From positions 2,027,852 to 2,091,851 of the forward strand of contig SIJG01000007.1 of NCBI GenBank assembly GCA_023374025.1: a stretch of 64,000 nucleotides of DNA, in the 5' to 3' direction. Numbering within the stretch: the stretch's first letter is position 1; every line of letters starts with the position of its first letter. Source of the stretch: Heterodera schachtii. Its lineage: Eukaryota > Nematoda > Chromadorea > Rhabditida > Heteroderidae. This document shows positions 10,161 through 20,452 of this stretch, in pieces. The position numbers and the translations under genes are program-made. The notes beneath the pieces were generated by a model that saw only the letters and a list, made by a program, of their open reading frames with translations, had not been told where the DNA came from and did no database searches.

Positions 10161-11238
10161 TTATTTTAGCGTGAAGGGCTGGCGCCGGAGGCTGGAGATG
10201 TTTACCTCCTCGGAGGTATCCACGGCAAGTTTCGGATTTTTTTCTGAAGTGGTAAATATATATAGTCTTGAAAGTGTTGAAAGACAGAATTACTAAAAAC
10301 CCATAAATTCAATTTTAATCATATAAAAATCTTTAAAAAAATTTTCTCGATCCCGGACCGAATTCGAACAAATAATGAATTTCAAATTTTCGATTTACAT
10401 ATTTTTATTCATATTTTATTTTTTCTTGCAGCCATACAACACCACCACCGCCGGCGCCTGAGGACGAGGAGGAAGAGGAAGAATGGTGGGCCCAGCCCTG
10501 GCCTGAGGAGAATGAGGTATTCTCGCCGATTTTTGGAATTTTTTTGTAAATATTTATTTAAACATGAGATTTACATTAAATTATAATTCATAATTAGGGC
10601 GAGGATTCTTAGTTTAACTATTTTTTCTGCTGCTTAGTTACGATGAGAAATGCACGAAAAACACATTTTTAGCTCGGAAATTCTTCGTTTTAACCCCATT
10701 CATCACTAGGAATCACTATTTTGGAGCTTCGCCACTAAAAAAAACTATTTCGGAAGTTGGCCACTAAAATAATTTTTGCCACTATTTTGGCATTTTTTGG
10801 AAAATTTCCCAAAAAAGTGCAATAAAAACAAAAAAATACACCCCTAAGAATCGACCTTAAAATTTTCAAAAATAGACCCCTAAGAATTGGAAAAATTTCA
10901 TAAAAATTCTCCCCAATTTTTTTTCAGGAGGAGGATGAACAGGGCGAGGAATTGGACGAAAATGACTGGGCCAACCCTTGGCCGGAAGAGTGGAACGTCG
11001 GTGATTTTGTGGTAATACTGGTGCTTTGTACCTCCCCCCCATTTTCGAAAAAATTTTCTTCTCGAACTCCGGACAGAATTTGAGCAAATAGCCGAATTTC
11101 AAATTTTCCGAATTTCGTATTTTTATTCAAATTTAGTTTTTTCTTGAATATTTTCATCAATTTTTGGAAGAAAGAGCGGAATTTCAGGGAGCCGAACGGC
11201 AAGCATTGGCCGCCAAAAAGGCGGAAGTGCGCAAATAA
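9180..11238 (+). CDS. Repeated-exon gene encoding acidic, Trp/Pro-rich peptides (partial model)
   Basis: I do not recognise this gene. Five splice-bounded open pieces are visible: 9180-9274, 10038-10126, 10432-10516, 10928-11011 and 11188-11238. The first three encode versions of one motif, a proline stretch, 6-9 acidic residues, then WAQPWPE. The fourth has NDWANPWPEEWNVGDFV. The last encodes GAERQALAAKKAEVRK and a stop. The first two exons are each preceded by TTCTTGCAG and followed by GTATTTTCGCC, and have the same phase (2 bases plus whole codons). They therefore cannot be joined in series in frame, but either could join to the fourth exon. The third has a different phase. The 5' end was not found. 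It may be a gene with alternative exons or a decaying duplicate. Confidence 0.4.
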
Positions 11239-11274
11239 TTGCGTGGCATGCGGAATAACACCTTTCTCTTTCAG

Positions 11275-11556
11275 GTGACCAACGCTGGGACCGAGCGCAT
11301 CGGCTACGCCTTCAAGACCACCAAACCGAAGCGCATCAACATGAACTCGCCGGACGGAGTGCTCGGCCCAAAGGAGTCTGTCAACGTGGCCGTCTTCCGC
11401 AACGCCTTCGACCCCGGCAGCGAGGACACCAAGGACGACCGCGTGACCGTGGAGTAGACCAACACGCCGGGCCCAATCGCCACCGCGTTCAAGCGCAAAT
11501 GGTTCAAGGGAGACGGGATGGTGCACCTCAAGAACTTGCCGATCGAGTACAAGGTC
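11275..11556 (+). pseudogene. Major Sperm Protein (MSP) 3' exon, broken
   Basis: The frame starting after CTTTCAG at 11274 reads VTNAGTERIGYAFKTTKPKR, then GVLGPKESVNVAV, FDPGSEDTKDDRVTVE, and after a stop continues with [15 protein letters not shown] and KNLPIEY. This is the C-terminal two-thirds of MSP, the cytoskeletal and signalling protein of nematode sperm. Two defects are visible. A TAG at 11455-11457 replaces the tryptophan codon that normally follows VE in the family. The usual stop after the EYN-type terminus is absent. No first exon encoding the PGDI N-terminal half was found upstream. It is best read as a pseudogene fragment, although a sequencing error at the TAG cannot be excluded. 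Confidence 0.85.
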
Positions 11557-12086
11557 TGCTGGAAGGATGCTTCGTCACCTCAACATGGACACGATAGGAT
11601 CCCATCCCACCGTACCAAAATTGTCATTTTGCCTCCATCATGTAAATTGTTGTATCTGTATGTAGATTTTTGTGATTATCACTTCAAATGAATGTATATT
11701 TAATTTTTGCCTATGATGGGAGGGGGAATAATCAATGGGAGGGGAGGGGACTGGTTAATAGTTGACCGACTCCCAGCGAGATCCCGTACATTAAGGCATC
11801 TTTGAAAAATTCGTAAAAAGGTCCCTACTATTTTTTTTGTTTATACATCGGAAATATTTTAAAAGAAACACGTATTTTAAAATGATCGTTATTTATTATT
11901 GCACTGGGTTCCTTCAATTAACAAAGTTGGCACAATCGATGCTTCTTCATTGCATAATTTAAACAGTTCCTAAAAAGCAACAGTTTAAGAAATTGAAAAA
12001 AAAACGACATTTACATATGAGATGGAGAATGAATGACGAACAGCAATGGCATTGAATTGGAATCACTTAGCAAGCTCATTTAATAG

Positions 12087-13601
12087 TCAATTTTGATATC
12101 CTTTGATGTATGGGATGCCGGATGGAACGCGCATTTGATAGGCAATGTACTTTTGTCCAAAAAACTCTTAAATAAACATCATTAAATGCTTTGACAAAAA
12201 ATAACTGAAAATTTTTTTGAATTTTTTTTTCTTGAAATTTTCTTATTAACGTATTTTTCGGTGCACCCCTCAAAAAAGTATGGCATTTAGTTTTAAGTAA
12301 GGCGATAGAATTACCTAATGCTGATTAAAAGATCCTCAAAAAGGGTAGGTACCATTTAAAGTATTGCCGAATTGAAATGTATGCAGCAATTTTTACCTAT
12401 CAAAAATCTCTCTTCCTCCCAAATTCTGCCCTCAAAAAAGCGGTAAGCGAAATAGGCATATGCTTGTGCGCAGATGAAGTTGCAAAGGATCAGCTGAGTG
12501 CCGACAGACCAAACCATCCATCCGAGGTAACATAAAATAGGGAACATTTTAGACAGATTTAATCGCAAAAGCAATGCTTTTATTCTGGAAAACTAAACGT
12601 TGTGAGAGGCTAATGTTCAGCCGTGACTAATTCCCAATGTTACAAAATCTGAATTCGATGACTTTACCTGGGTGTCTTACAAATGCATAAACTCCTTGTG
12701 TACACAGCTGATGGTCCTTGTGCCTTCGAACTGCTATCTGATAATCAACTTTAGTTTTGTGGAGTAACCTTACAACTTTACTTGGTGCGTGAACCCAACT
12801 GAGGCATGACACATTGCCAATTTGCGAAAGAATTCGCCAAAAATACAGCAACAAACACCGATTGACGAAACGTACAATGAACAAAAAGCTAACAAAAAGT
12901 CAGAAATAATCACAGAAAGGCTAGGAAGAAAATCACTTGGAAAAGCCCACGCCCGAGTCCAAAATTCAATCCACGAACAAATGGCAGCTGTCTGATGGTC
13001 CAACAAAATTAAAAAGTGGGAAAAGGCTAACCCAATAAGCGGGCGAATGATTGAGAAGGAAAGAATCCGGCCGAAGCGACTCAACATTGGTCAGAGCTTA
13101 AAAATGGCTAAAATGAAAGTTGAACTCAACTGTTTAATGAGTTACCTGTCATAAGAAACTCGGAGAAATGAAAAAGACTGAAAAAATAGGCGTAAATGCA
13201 AAAAGTCACTGTGTGTAGTCGCGAAGAATGGACCAAAGCGAAGGCGATGGACCATCCGTTGACCACGCCGAGCAGAAACGATTGGAAGTTGAACTGGGGG
13301 ATAATGGGGGGGGGGGAGGAAGATTAGTACCCAATTACATAATGAGCAGAAGCATTAATTTATATTTATTACTACTCACTTTCCAACGATTCCGACTCAT
13401 TGGCACAAAGAAAAGGCAAATGAACACGAGCAAAACATGGTGAAGCAATGTGAGCAGAAGACTGTGCAGGTGGGGTTCGACCAGAGGGATGGAGCAATTG
13501 GGAAAAAGAAACGTCAAAACGGCGGAACGAACGCGACAGTCAACCCAAAGAATGGACCAAAAACGCTTCGGAATGGCATGGGAAAGCCAACAGAGAGACA
13601 T
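12087..13601 (-). CDS. Isoprenylcysteine carboxyl methyltransferase (ICMT/Ste14 family)
   Basis: ICMT is an ER membrane enzyme that methylates the C-terminal prenylated cysteine of Ras, Rho and other CaaX proteins, using S-adenosylmethionine. Exons (minus strand) are as follows. The first starts at ATG 13601 and encodes hydrophobic membrane helices, with donor GTGAGT. Around 13300-13147, LLGVVNGWSIAFALVHSS leads to FFSLFHFSEFLMTG. At about 13096-12960 comes PDSFLLNHSPAYW. At 12782 and above comes FFRKLAMCHASVGFTHQ. The 12668-12737 exon carries AVRRHKDHQLCTQGVYAF then VRHP. Near 12540 comes YLGWMVWSVGTQLILCN. The end is FFGQKYIAYQMRVPSGIPY, with stop TGA at 12087. RHP, the YxGW motif and the terminal VPSGIP match the catalytic half. 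Two joints are uncertain: between 12960 and 12880, and before YLGW, where the nearest AG would insert about 15 residues after RHPA. Confidence 0.88.
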
Positions 13602-14694
13602 CGGACGAAAAAAGACTAATTATAGGCGAATTTAATTAATTCATTAGAAATATTAATGAAGAGTTTGCCATAAACCATGCTTTAATAATTAATTAGACAT
13701 TAATGGGTAAAAATTTATTCATGAAGTGCAGTTTTAGAGATCAACATTAAAAAGAAAAACAATGCTTACAACACATTTGTTGCGCAGTGAAAAAAAGGTG
13801 ATGAAAAGCAAATGGAGACAGAGAAAGAGAGAGAAATTGAGAGACTGTGGGGAAGGGAGGGAGGGGCAAAGTTCGAATCAAAAGCAAATTGATTTTCTTC
13901 AACTCGAAACTTCATCGTTCTCATCCTGTAACGCTTTATCGTTCCCTTCACTATGCAATTTCTGCGGTTGTAATTTTACTCCCAATGCCGGCTTAAAGTA
14001 ATCCAATTTTACAGTACTTTAAAAGATTAAAATAATGGCCGAGATTTTTTTGTTTTCATGATTCATTAATTTTAAAAACGCTCAAGTTTTACTTTTGAAA
14101 ATTCGAAATTTGGGGACATCGGAAAAATAACGGCTCATTTTAGTGCGTGTCCAGCCAGACATTTGCGCCCCTGACATTTTGGGCCTATGCCCAAAAATCG
14201 GGTTCAAACTTTAGTTTTAGAAAAAAAAAAAAAATTTTCAAACAACAGAATTATTGTTCTTAATAAATTAAAAGAACAATTTTCTTAAATTTAATGCTGT
14301 TTAATACCGCTAAGATTGAATATTGTTTTAACCCGATTTTGGACATAGGCGCAAATGTGGGGTAATATTTAGTGCGGAGTAGCTTAAAAATTCAACCACA
14401 ATCACTCTCGGGATGATTAGACAGCCCCAAAATGTTAGAAAAATTAGTTTTTGCTTTAAGCCATAATTTTTAAATTGTTTTTTTTTGCATACCATTTTCA
14501 AAATCGGTTTCAAATCTAACGAACAATCAATTTTTTAATGTTAATTGAATTTTTGAAAAAAAGCATCAATATTCGAAGATTTAGTACTTTTTTATATTAA
14601 AAAGAGTAAATATAAATCGAAAAAAAATCAAATGGGAAGGGCGGTACAAACTAAACTTTTACCAAAATTGACACTAAAATCCCCAACTTTATTG
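13602..14694. other. Intergenic region between ICMT and p85-like genes
   Basis: AT-rich with no supportable gene. It holds an inverted repeat at about 14159-14359. The left arm is ACATTTGCGCCCCTGACATT through AAAAATCGGGTT; the right arm is the reverse complement, AACCCGATTTTGGACATAGG through CGCAAATGT. A related half-copy is at 55607-55640. Confidence 0.6.
14159..14359. mobile_element. Small foldback/MITE, about 200 bp
   Basis: The two arms of about 45 bp form an imperfect inverted repeat around an A-rich, AT-rich centre. There is no coding capacity. The same terminal phrase, GACATTTGCGCCTATGTC, occurs at 55607-55624, so this is a dispersed family. The target site duplication is not clear. 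Confidence 0.55.
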
Positions 14695-16774
14695 CTAAAT
14701 GAGAATCCAATTGTGACTGACCGTCTTGAGTGTAGTGTCAAGCATTGGATTATGCTCCTTCAGAGAAGTGTTGGCGTAATAGCGCACGAAATCCACCAAG
14801 GAGGCGAACAACATTTGAGTGTTGGCAAACCCATAGCCTCCACAGTGTTCGGGCATTGTGCGTGGGTCGCGATATTCGATGAGACAGGAATGCTGACAAA
14901 GGCAAAAAAAAATGGGACCGATTGAGAGTAAAAGAATACCACATTTCCATCTTTCGCTATTTCCAACGCATAAAACCCCGGATGGGAAGTGCTCGGCCGT
15001 ATCAGAAAGACTCCATCCTTCTGTTCCAAATTTGGTAACAAACTTTGGATCAAAATGACAGCGTGTTCCTAAAGTCCCAATTTGTTATCTGATCATATTT
15101 AAGTTGATGCCCTTTCGGTTTTCGTGCCTTTGTTGCTCCTTGGTGCCAAAGCCAATGTTCACAATCCCATTTTGGTAAAGGAAAACGAACACGAATCAGA
15201 AATGCACTTAAAGTGATTGGCTCTGAATCCAACTGAAAATAAATTTTTGTTTAACTCTAAATCCAATTGAAAATAAATTTTATTTAGTTCCCCCATTAAC
15301 GGACTTACAGCTAAAGAGACTGCTTCGAGGTGGCGATCCAAATGTGCGTGTGTGGTGTTTTGTTGTTTGGGCAATGACAATATTTCGTCTCGGCATTTGT
15401 CACGCTTCCTTGGATTTAATTTATAAACATTTTGCGAAATGGAATTTTACCTGTACAGTTTAAGTAAAAGCGGCTTGGTTTCATCTAATTCAGCGTTTAG
15501 TTTTGATAATGTTTGACCAAGAGTTTGAATTGCTTTGTTCACGAGTTCCTTAGCCTTCTCAACTTCTTCCATCCTAAAATTGTCAATGTTTTCAAGCCCC
15601 CCCCCCTTTTCGTTTTGCCTTTCTTCCTGTAATTCTATGTTTGCGTGAAGTGCTTCTCTGTCTCGTTCTATTAACTCATCTTTCTGTTCAATTCTAAATT
15701 ATTTTTAAAGATTAAATTTTTTGAAAATGACGTCACTTTTTCAATTCATTAATTTTCCTTTCAAATATTTTTAATGCTTCGCAATAGGCAGCAGCCGTCT
15801 GTTTTTTACGATGAAATTCGTCACCGCTTATGTTCATTTGAGAAAAAAGATGGTCATAACGACGAGAAACGCGGTCATATTCAGCATGGAATGCCTAAAA
15901 TTATGCTTTAAAGAAAAAATGGTAATATTAACGATGTACAAGGGATTTTTCGAAAATTTTCCTTTTCAGAAATCCGAGTTCGGGGTTAGAAATTTCGAAA
16001 AGGGGGATCCCGTCGGTATCGAAAAAATTATTTAAAAAAACCTCCAAACGACATTTCAGTAAATTTATCCGATGTAATTGAGCGGATTTAGGGCAAATCT
16101 TAATTTAGAATACATATGATTCATAAACCATTTATTAGTGTTAAAAAACAAATACTTTTGCTTCGCTGTGTTCTCTTGCCGTAAATTCCGGAGATGAGAG
16201 CGGATATAACAAGCAAAGGTCGAGTCGTTCATTGAATTCCTTGAGAGAACACGTGCGATAGAATTGGACGAGAGAAGAAATTGAGTCAAAATCAAGTGTT
16301 TCACGAGTAAAGCCGCATTTGTCTCCTTCGACCTTCGAAACAACAACAAAAAAAAAAAGTTAATTCCATGAGTTAGACAAAGAAATACCAGTATTTTTAT
16401 CAATTTGTTAGCTCCGCCAATACGCAATGTTAGTGTAAATTGTCCATTAGTTGAAGCATCACGAACGGCAAAAGTGCCATCAGGTTGATTCTTTAATAAA
16501 ATTTTATAAAATAGTTAGATGGTATGTTTAAACAAACCTCAAATGCATCACTGATTTTCTCCTTGCTCGCTGCACCCCAATACCAGCATTTATCTTCAAC
16601 ATCAACCACACAAATTTTTTTAGCAGCTTGCGATCTACTTTTTAATTGGTCTTCATTTATTGTGCATGATGAATGAATTTCATTAACAGTTGCTTCAATA
16701 GATGAAAGAGATGGCGAACGAGAGCAAGACGCGCCAAAATTATCCAAACGCATCGAAGACGAAGAAATATTCAT
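14695..16774 (-). CDS. PI3-kinase regulatory subunit, p85/AAP-1-like (two SH2 domains)
   Basis: The regulatory subunit recruits the class IA PI3-kinase catalytic subunit to phosphotyrosine on activated receptors such as the insulin receptor. N-SH2 comes from about 16600 down to 16170: WYWGAASKEKISDAFE, then QPDGTFAVRDASTNGQFTLT, KLIKI, TRETLDFDSISSLVQFYR and SLKEFNERLDLCLLYPL. The region 15900-15400 is the place of the inter-SH2 coiled coil, and its minus-strand reading is rich in charged residues. C-SH2 comes from about 15050 to 14713: KDGVFLIRPSTSHPGFYALE, EHCGGYGFANTQMLFASLVD, then NPMLDTTLKT. Stop TAG is at 14695, immediately followed by AATAAA. The FLIR/FAVR arginines of both phosphotyrosine pockets are present. 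No SH3 or BH domain is seen, as in C. elegans AAP-1. Start ATG 16774 is provisional: the frame stays open back to an acceptor at about 16800. Confidence 0.88.
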
Positions 16775-17182
16775 TTCATGGACATGTGTACCTAATAATT
16801 TATAAAATTATTTTGGGCTCAAAATCAGTTTGCGGTAGGTTTTCGAGGGTGCCGACCACGAAACTGAACTCGGATTTGCCCAATTCCGAACCCAGGAACC
16901 GAACTCGAACAAAAAGTTGAACTTTTTTAGCAAAATACCTATGAATTTAAATCGATCAAACTTTGGCGTAAATTGCGCCTTTTTTTATTTTGCATCAAAA
17001 ATAAATAAAGTCGTCATTTTTTTTTATTAATGCCAGTACCTATTTGCTTTCTTCTTGGAATCTCGAGTTAGCATAAAAAAATGGCTGTAAATTCTCAGAC
17101 ATATTTTTTAGAGAAAAAACTAAACGTAATGCATGCATTCCTTTCAGCAGATTTAGTATAGAATTTTGTCTTAATTTATTTT

Positions 17183-19514
17183 ATGAATTCAACGAAAAGG
17201 ACCTGCTTAATTTGCACTCAAGATATTCAAAAAAACAGTCTAATTACCCACATTGCTGAGCATCTTTGTTACAAACGTCACAAGTGTTCGGAATGTTCTT
17301 TTCAGTTGATTTGTTTATTTTAAAAAAATAAATAAATTTCAAATTTAGGAGTGTGCTGATGGAAAATATGGTTGACCATCAAAACAATACAAATCACAGA
17401 GTTCAGTTTGACGTGAGTGATGGAGAAGGGAAGGTTTTAATTTTGATAAAGAAACAAATCAGCAACAGGTTAAGAATTGGTACTTAGAACGTGTTTGCCA
17501 GCTAATATATAACGACTTTGAATATGCACAGAAAATGGGAGAGGAGTCAATTCGAGGGTTCGGCTCTGTCTTTGGGGACAAGAAAAGGCTTACTGAAATG
17601 CTAAAAGCATGGTAATTTTTAAAAGCATTTTAAAAATCATTTAAACATCCAGCGATGTGAAAGAAGAAGATGATGACGACATCGAAGTGCTTTCACCTCC
17701 TTGCGAAGCCCTGAATTCATCAAATCCCTTTAATAAGCAAAGTCAAATTGTTAGACGATCTTTACCCGAGATTAGCGAGCAGTCAAACACAAATAGCAAA
17801 TCGCCAAGTCAAGGCCACCCGACAACTCAGCAGAACCAATGCCTTTCTGTTGACTCTGTTCAGCGTCAACCAAATCCACAGACCATCAGAAGACATTCAA
17901 ACGATGCAACTCGTTCTCACAATAAACAGCAAGGACCCGAAATAAACCGCTCCGACGATGTGTTATTGGGTGTCCAAACTGTTGCTGCGGATTCTTCAAA
18001 TGAACACAAAAAATGCCAAACAACGGTGACTGTTTTTTGAAAATCAATTTTCAATTATATTTTAGGAACAAATTTTAATAGAACTTCAGCGTCAAATCAC
18101 CAAAGGCGTGGAACATAAAACATGCAAAATATGTCATCAAATGGTTGACAATGACTATAAGTCACAAAAAAAGCATGTAATTGGACGACATATGATCGGA
18201 GTTGATGAAAATAAAAGAGAAGAAAAGTTGCGCCGGAAATTGGAGCAGTGTTTCAAACAAGAGGGACATTTACTGATAACCAATGATCTCCAGTGTAACA
18301 TTTGCGGACACGAAACAAAATACAAAGGTTGGTCGGTTCTACCCCAAACAATTGGGTAATACATGTTTGCCCCCCCCCCACTCCCTTTTTTCAAAATAAA
18401 CACAAGGCGTTTTACACGAATCATTTAAAATTCTTATTTTTTCGAGAAATAGGGGGGGGTCAATGTTTTACCTACAAATTGTACTAGAGAATTTCAAAAT
18501 GCAATTTTACTTAGTGCTTTTTAGACACCAGATACCACCATGTGTCAGCCCTGCATACGGACTACCAATGGAATTGCGTTTTTGCGTCATGTGATTTCGT
18601 GGTCCGAAGCAAAAAACATTTCAACGGGCATTTGAATGTTTGTTTTTGTTTCAACATTTTGATGATTATATTTTTCAGAGTTTTCATAAAATGAACCTTA
18701 ATCAATTGGAAGGGGGCGAAAAGGACAGTTACATTATGCTGAACAGCGACTTCGAACATAAACTGACACCGCTCGTCCGAAAGTGTTTCCCATTTGATTT
18801 AACAAATCTGAATCCTGGCGAGGAGGAGGAACGGAAAAAGGCGAAAATGAAAAGTGGGGGAAAAGGCAAGGAGGACGTACTTCTGGACAGTGTGGTTTCT
18901 AGGTAAAAACACGCAATATTTTGAATGATAAGAATTTTACTCAAAATCTTTAGTTTTATGCCAACCGTCGATTATCAAACTCTGAATCGGTCAAATTCCA
19001 AGCCGTCCCGGTCGAAGAAAAACAACAAATTAAAAGACGAATATGAAAGCTCATCCTACTCAGATAACACGGATTCGGAGCATAAATCAAAACAAACAAC
19101 TCAAAAAGATGGTGAACCAAGTGGAAAAAAACTTGACAGTGTGGGACGGAACTCGTCGGATGTAAGACACCAATCAGCAAAAAAACAGAGTATTGGTAAA
19201 ATTTTATGCAATGTGTAGAATTTCCACAATATCACATTACTTGAACAGATAAGGATAAGACTCAACCCCAAACACCTCGTTCGACAGGTCCTAGATTCGG
19301 ATCAATCAATGGAAGTTTCTACTCACGTTCAAAAAACGAACGGTCGATTGGCAGAAGGACGCACGAACACAAAAATAATTACAGAAGTGGTTACGGTAGT
19401 CGGAGTCGAACGAATGAGGGATATTACGAATCGCCTTTGAAGGGATCGAGAAACGAGGCAAAGAAGCAGAAAATAGAAGAAAAACCAGACAATGTTATGT
19501 ATTTTCGTCGCTAG
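17183..19514 (+). CDS. Multi-zinc-finger protein, unassigned
   Basis: Eight or so exons join in phase: 17183-17304, 17349-17412, 17469-17611, 17653-18025, 18067 to about 18328, about 18524-18630, about 18680 on, and final exons to TAG at 19514. The N-terminus carries two C2H2-like fingers (CLICTQDIQKNSLITHIAEH and CSECSFQS through DHQNNTNH). The middle has an acidic stretch (EEDDDDIEV) and a Ser/Gln-rich region. There are then CKICHQMV through HVIGRH, CNICGHET, and WNCVFASCDFVVRSKKHF, three more CxxC-type fingers. The C-terminus is basic, Ser/Arg-rich (SRSKNERSIGRRTHEHK). This suggests a nuclear nucleic-acid-binding protein. I do not recognise an ortholog, and the function is unknown. Confidence 0.7.
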
Positions 19515-20452
19515 TTAATTTGTATGGAAAATTTTACATTTTTTTATATTTAAAGAACAAGTCTTGAACAGCAGATTCTTTTTCATTTGTTGAATTAGGT
19601 ACGATTTTTCGAATTTAACAGTAATTTAAATGAATAATAAGCGGAACGATTTTTAATGAAATGACTTTTAATCAAACAAATAAATTTTCCCACGGGTGCC
19701 TACGAATTTACTATTTTAAATTTGAATAAAAATTAATTGGTTTCACTGCATATGACAAACTTTTTAAGTGTCGTTGAATTTAATGGCATTTTACCATTTG
19801 ATCCTCCTAAAAAGCGATTTTTTTCAATCGGAGCCCCGTAATTTTGAATTTAGTCTTTTGTTCGAATTCGGGTCCGGGATTCGAAATTGGTCAAAATTAG
19901 TGTCAGATTCGTGATCAGCGACCCAGAAAGCCCCCATAAATGTGTGTTAACGACTTTTAAAAAAGAAAAATTTTTAATTTATTTTTCGCCGGGACACCAA
20001 TTCTCCAGTATTACCGCCTAAGGAACTGACAAATGAGAATGGTCATTTGATTGGATGCATAAATTTTTTAAAATTGATTTTGCTATTCTCTTGAAAAAAA
20101 AGATTAAAATTTTCATAATAATTTTTACAATAGTCTCCACCATTACTTTCATAGAAGGACTTGAACCTGGGAAGTTGCACTAGGAGCCAAAAATTGAGTC
20201 GTTGTTTACACGGTTTAAACCCGAAATATGGATTTATTTCCGACAATCCCAAAATACATATATATGGACTAAAAACCTTTACCAAAACAAAAAAGTTAGA
20301 CGTAGAAATGCAATTTTTAAGCCCCTTTATAGTATATACGCAGAAGAAATATGTAAATTCGTACAATTTATAACCCCATTCATCACACCAAAAGTTAACA
20401 ATACATAATGATTGTAATGCGTTATATTAAAAATAATTAAAGGTGTGTTTAG
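19515..20452. other. Intergenic region upstream of the ZYG-11 gene
   Basis: AT-rich with no supportable gene. A dispersed motif is present at about 19860-19915 (TTCGAATTCGGGTCCGGGAT and GATTCGTGATCAGCGACCC). The motif recurs at 16840-16910, 47010-47360 and 48150-48460. Confidence 0.6.
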
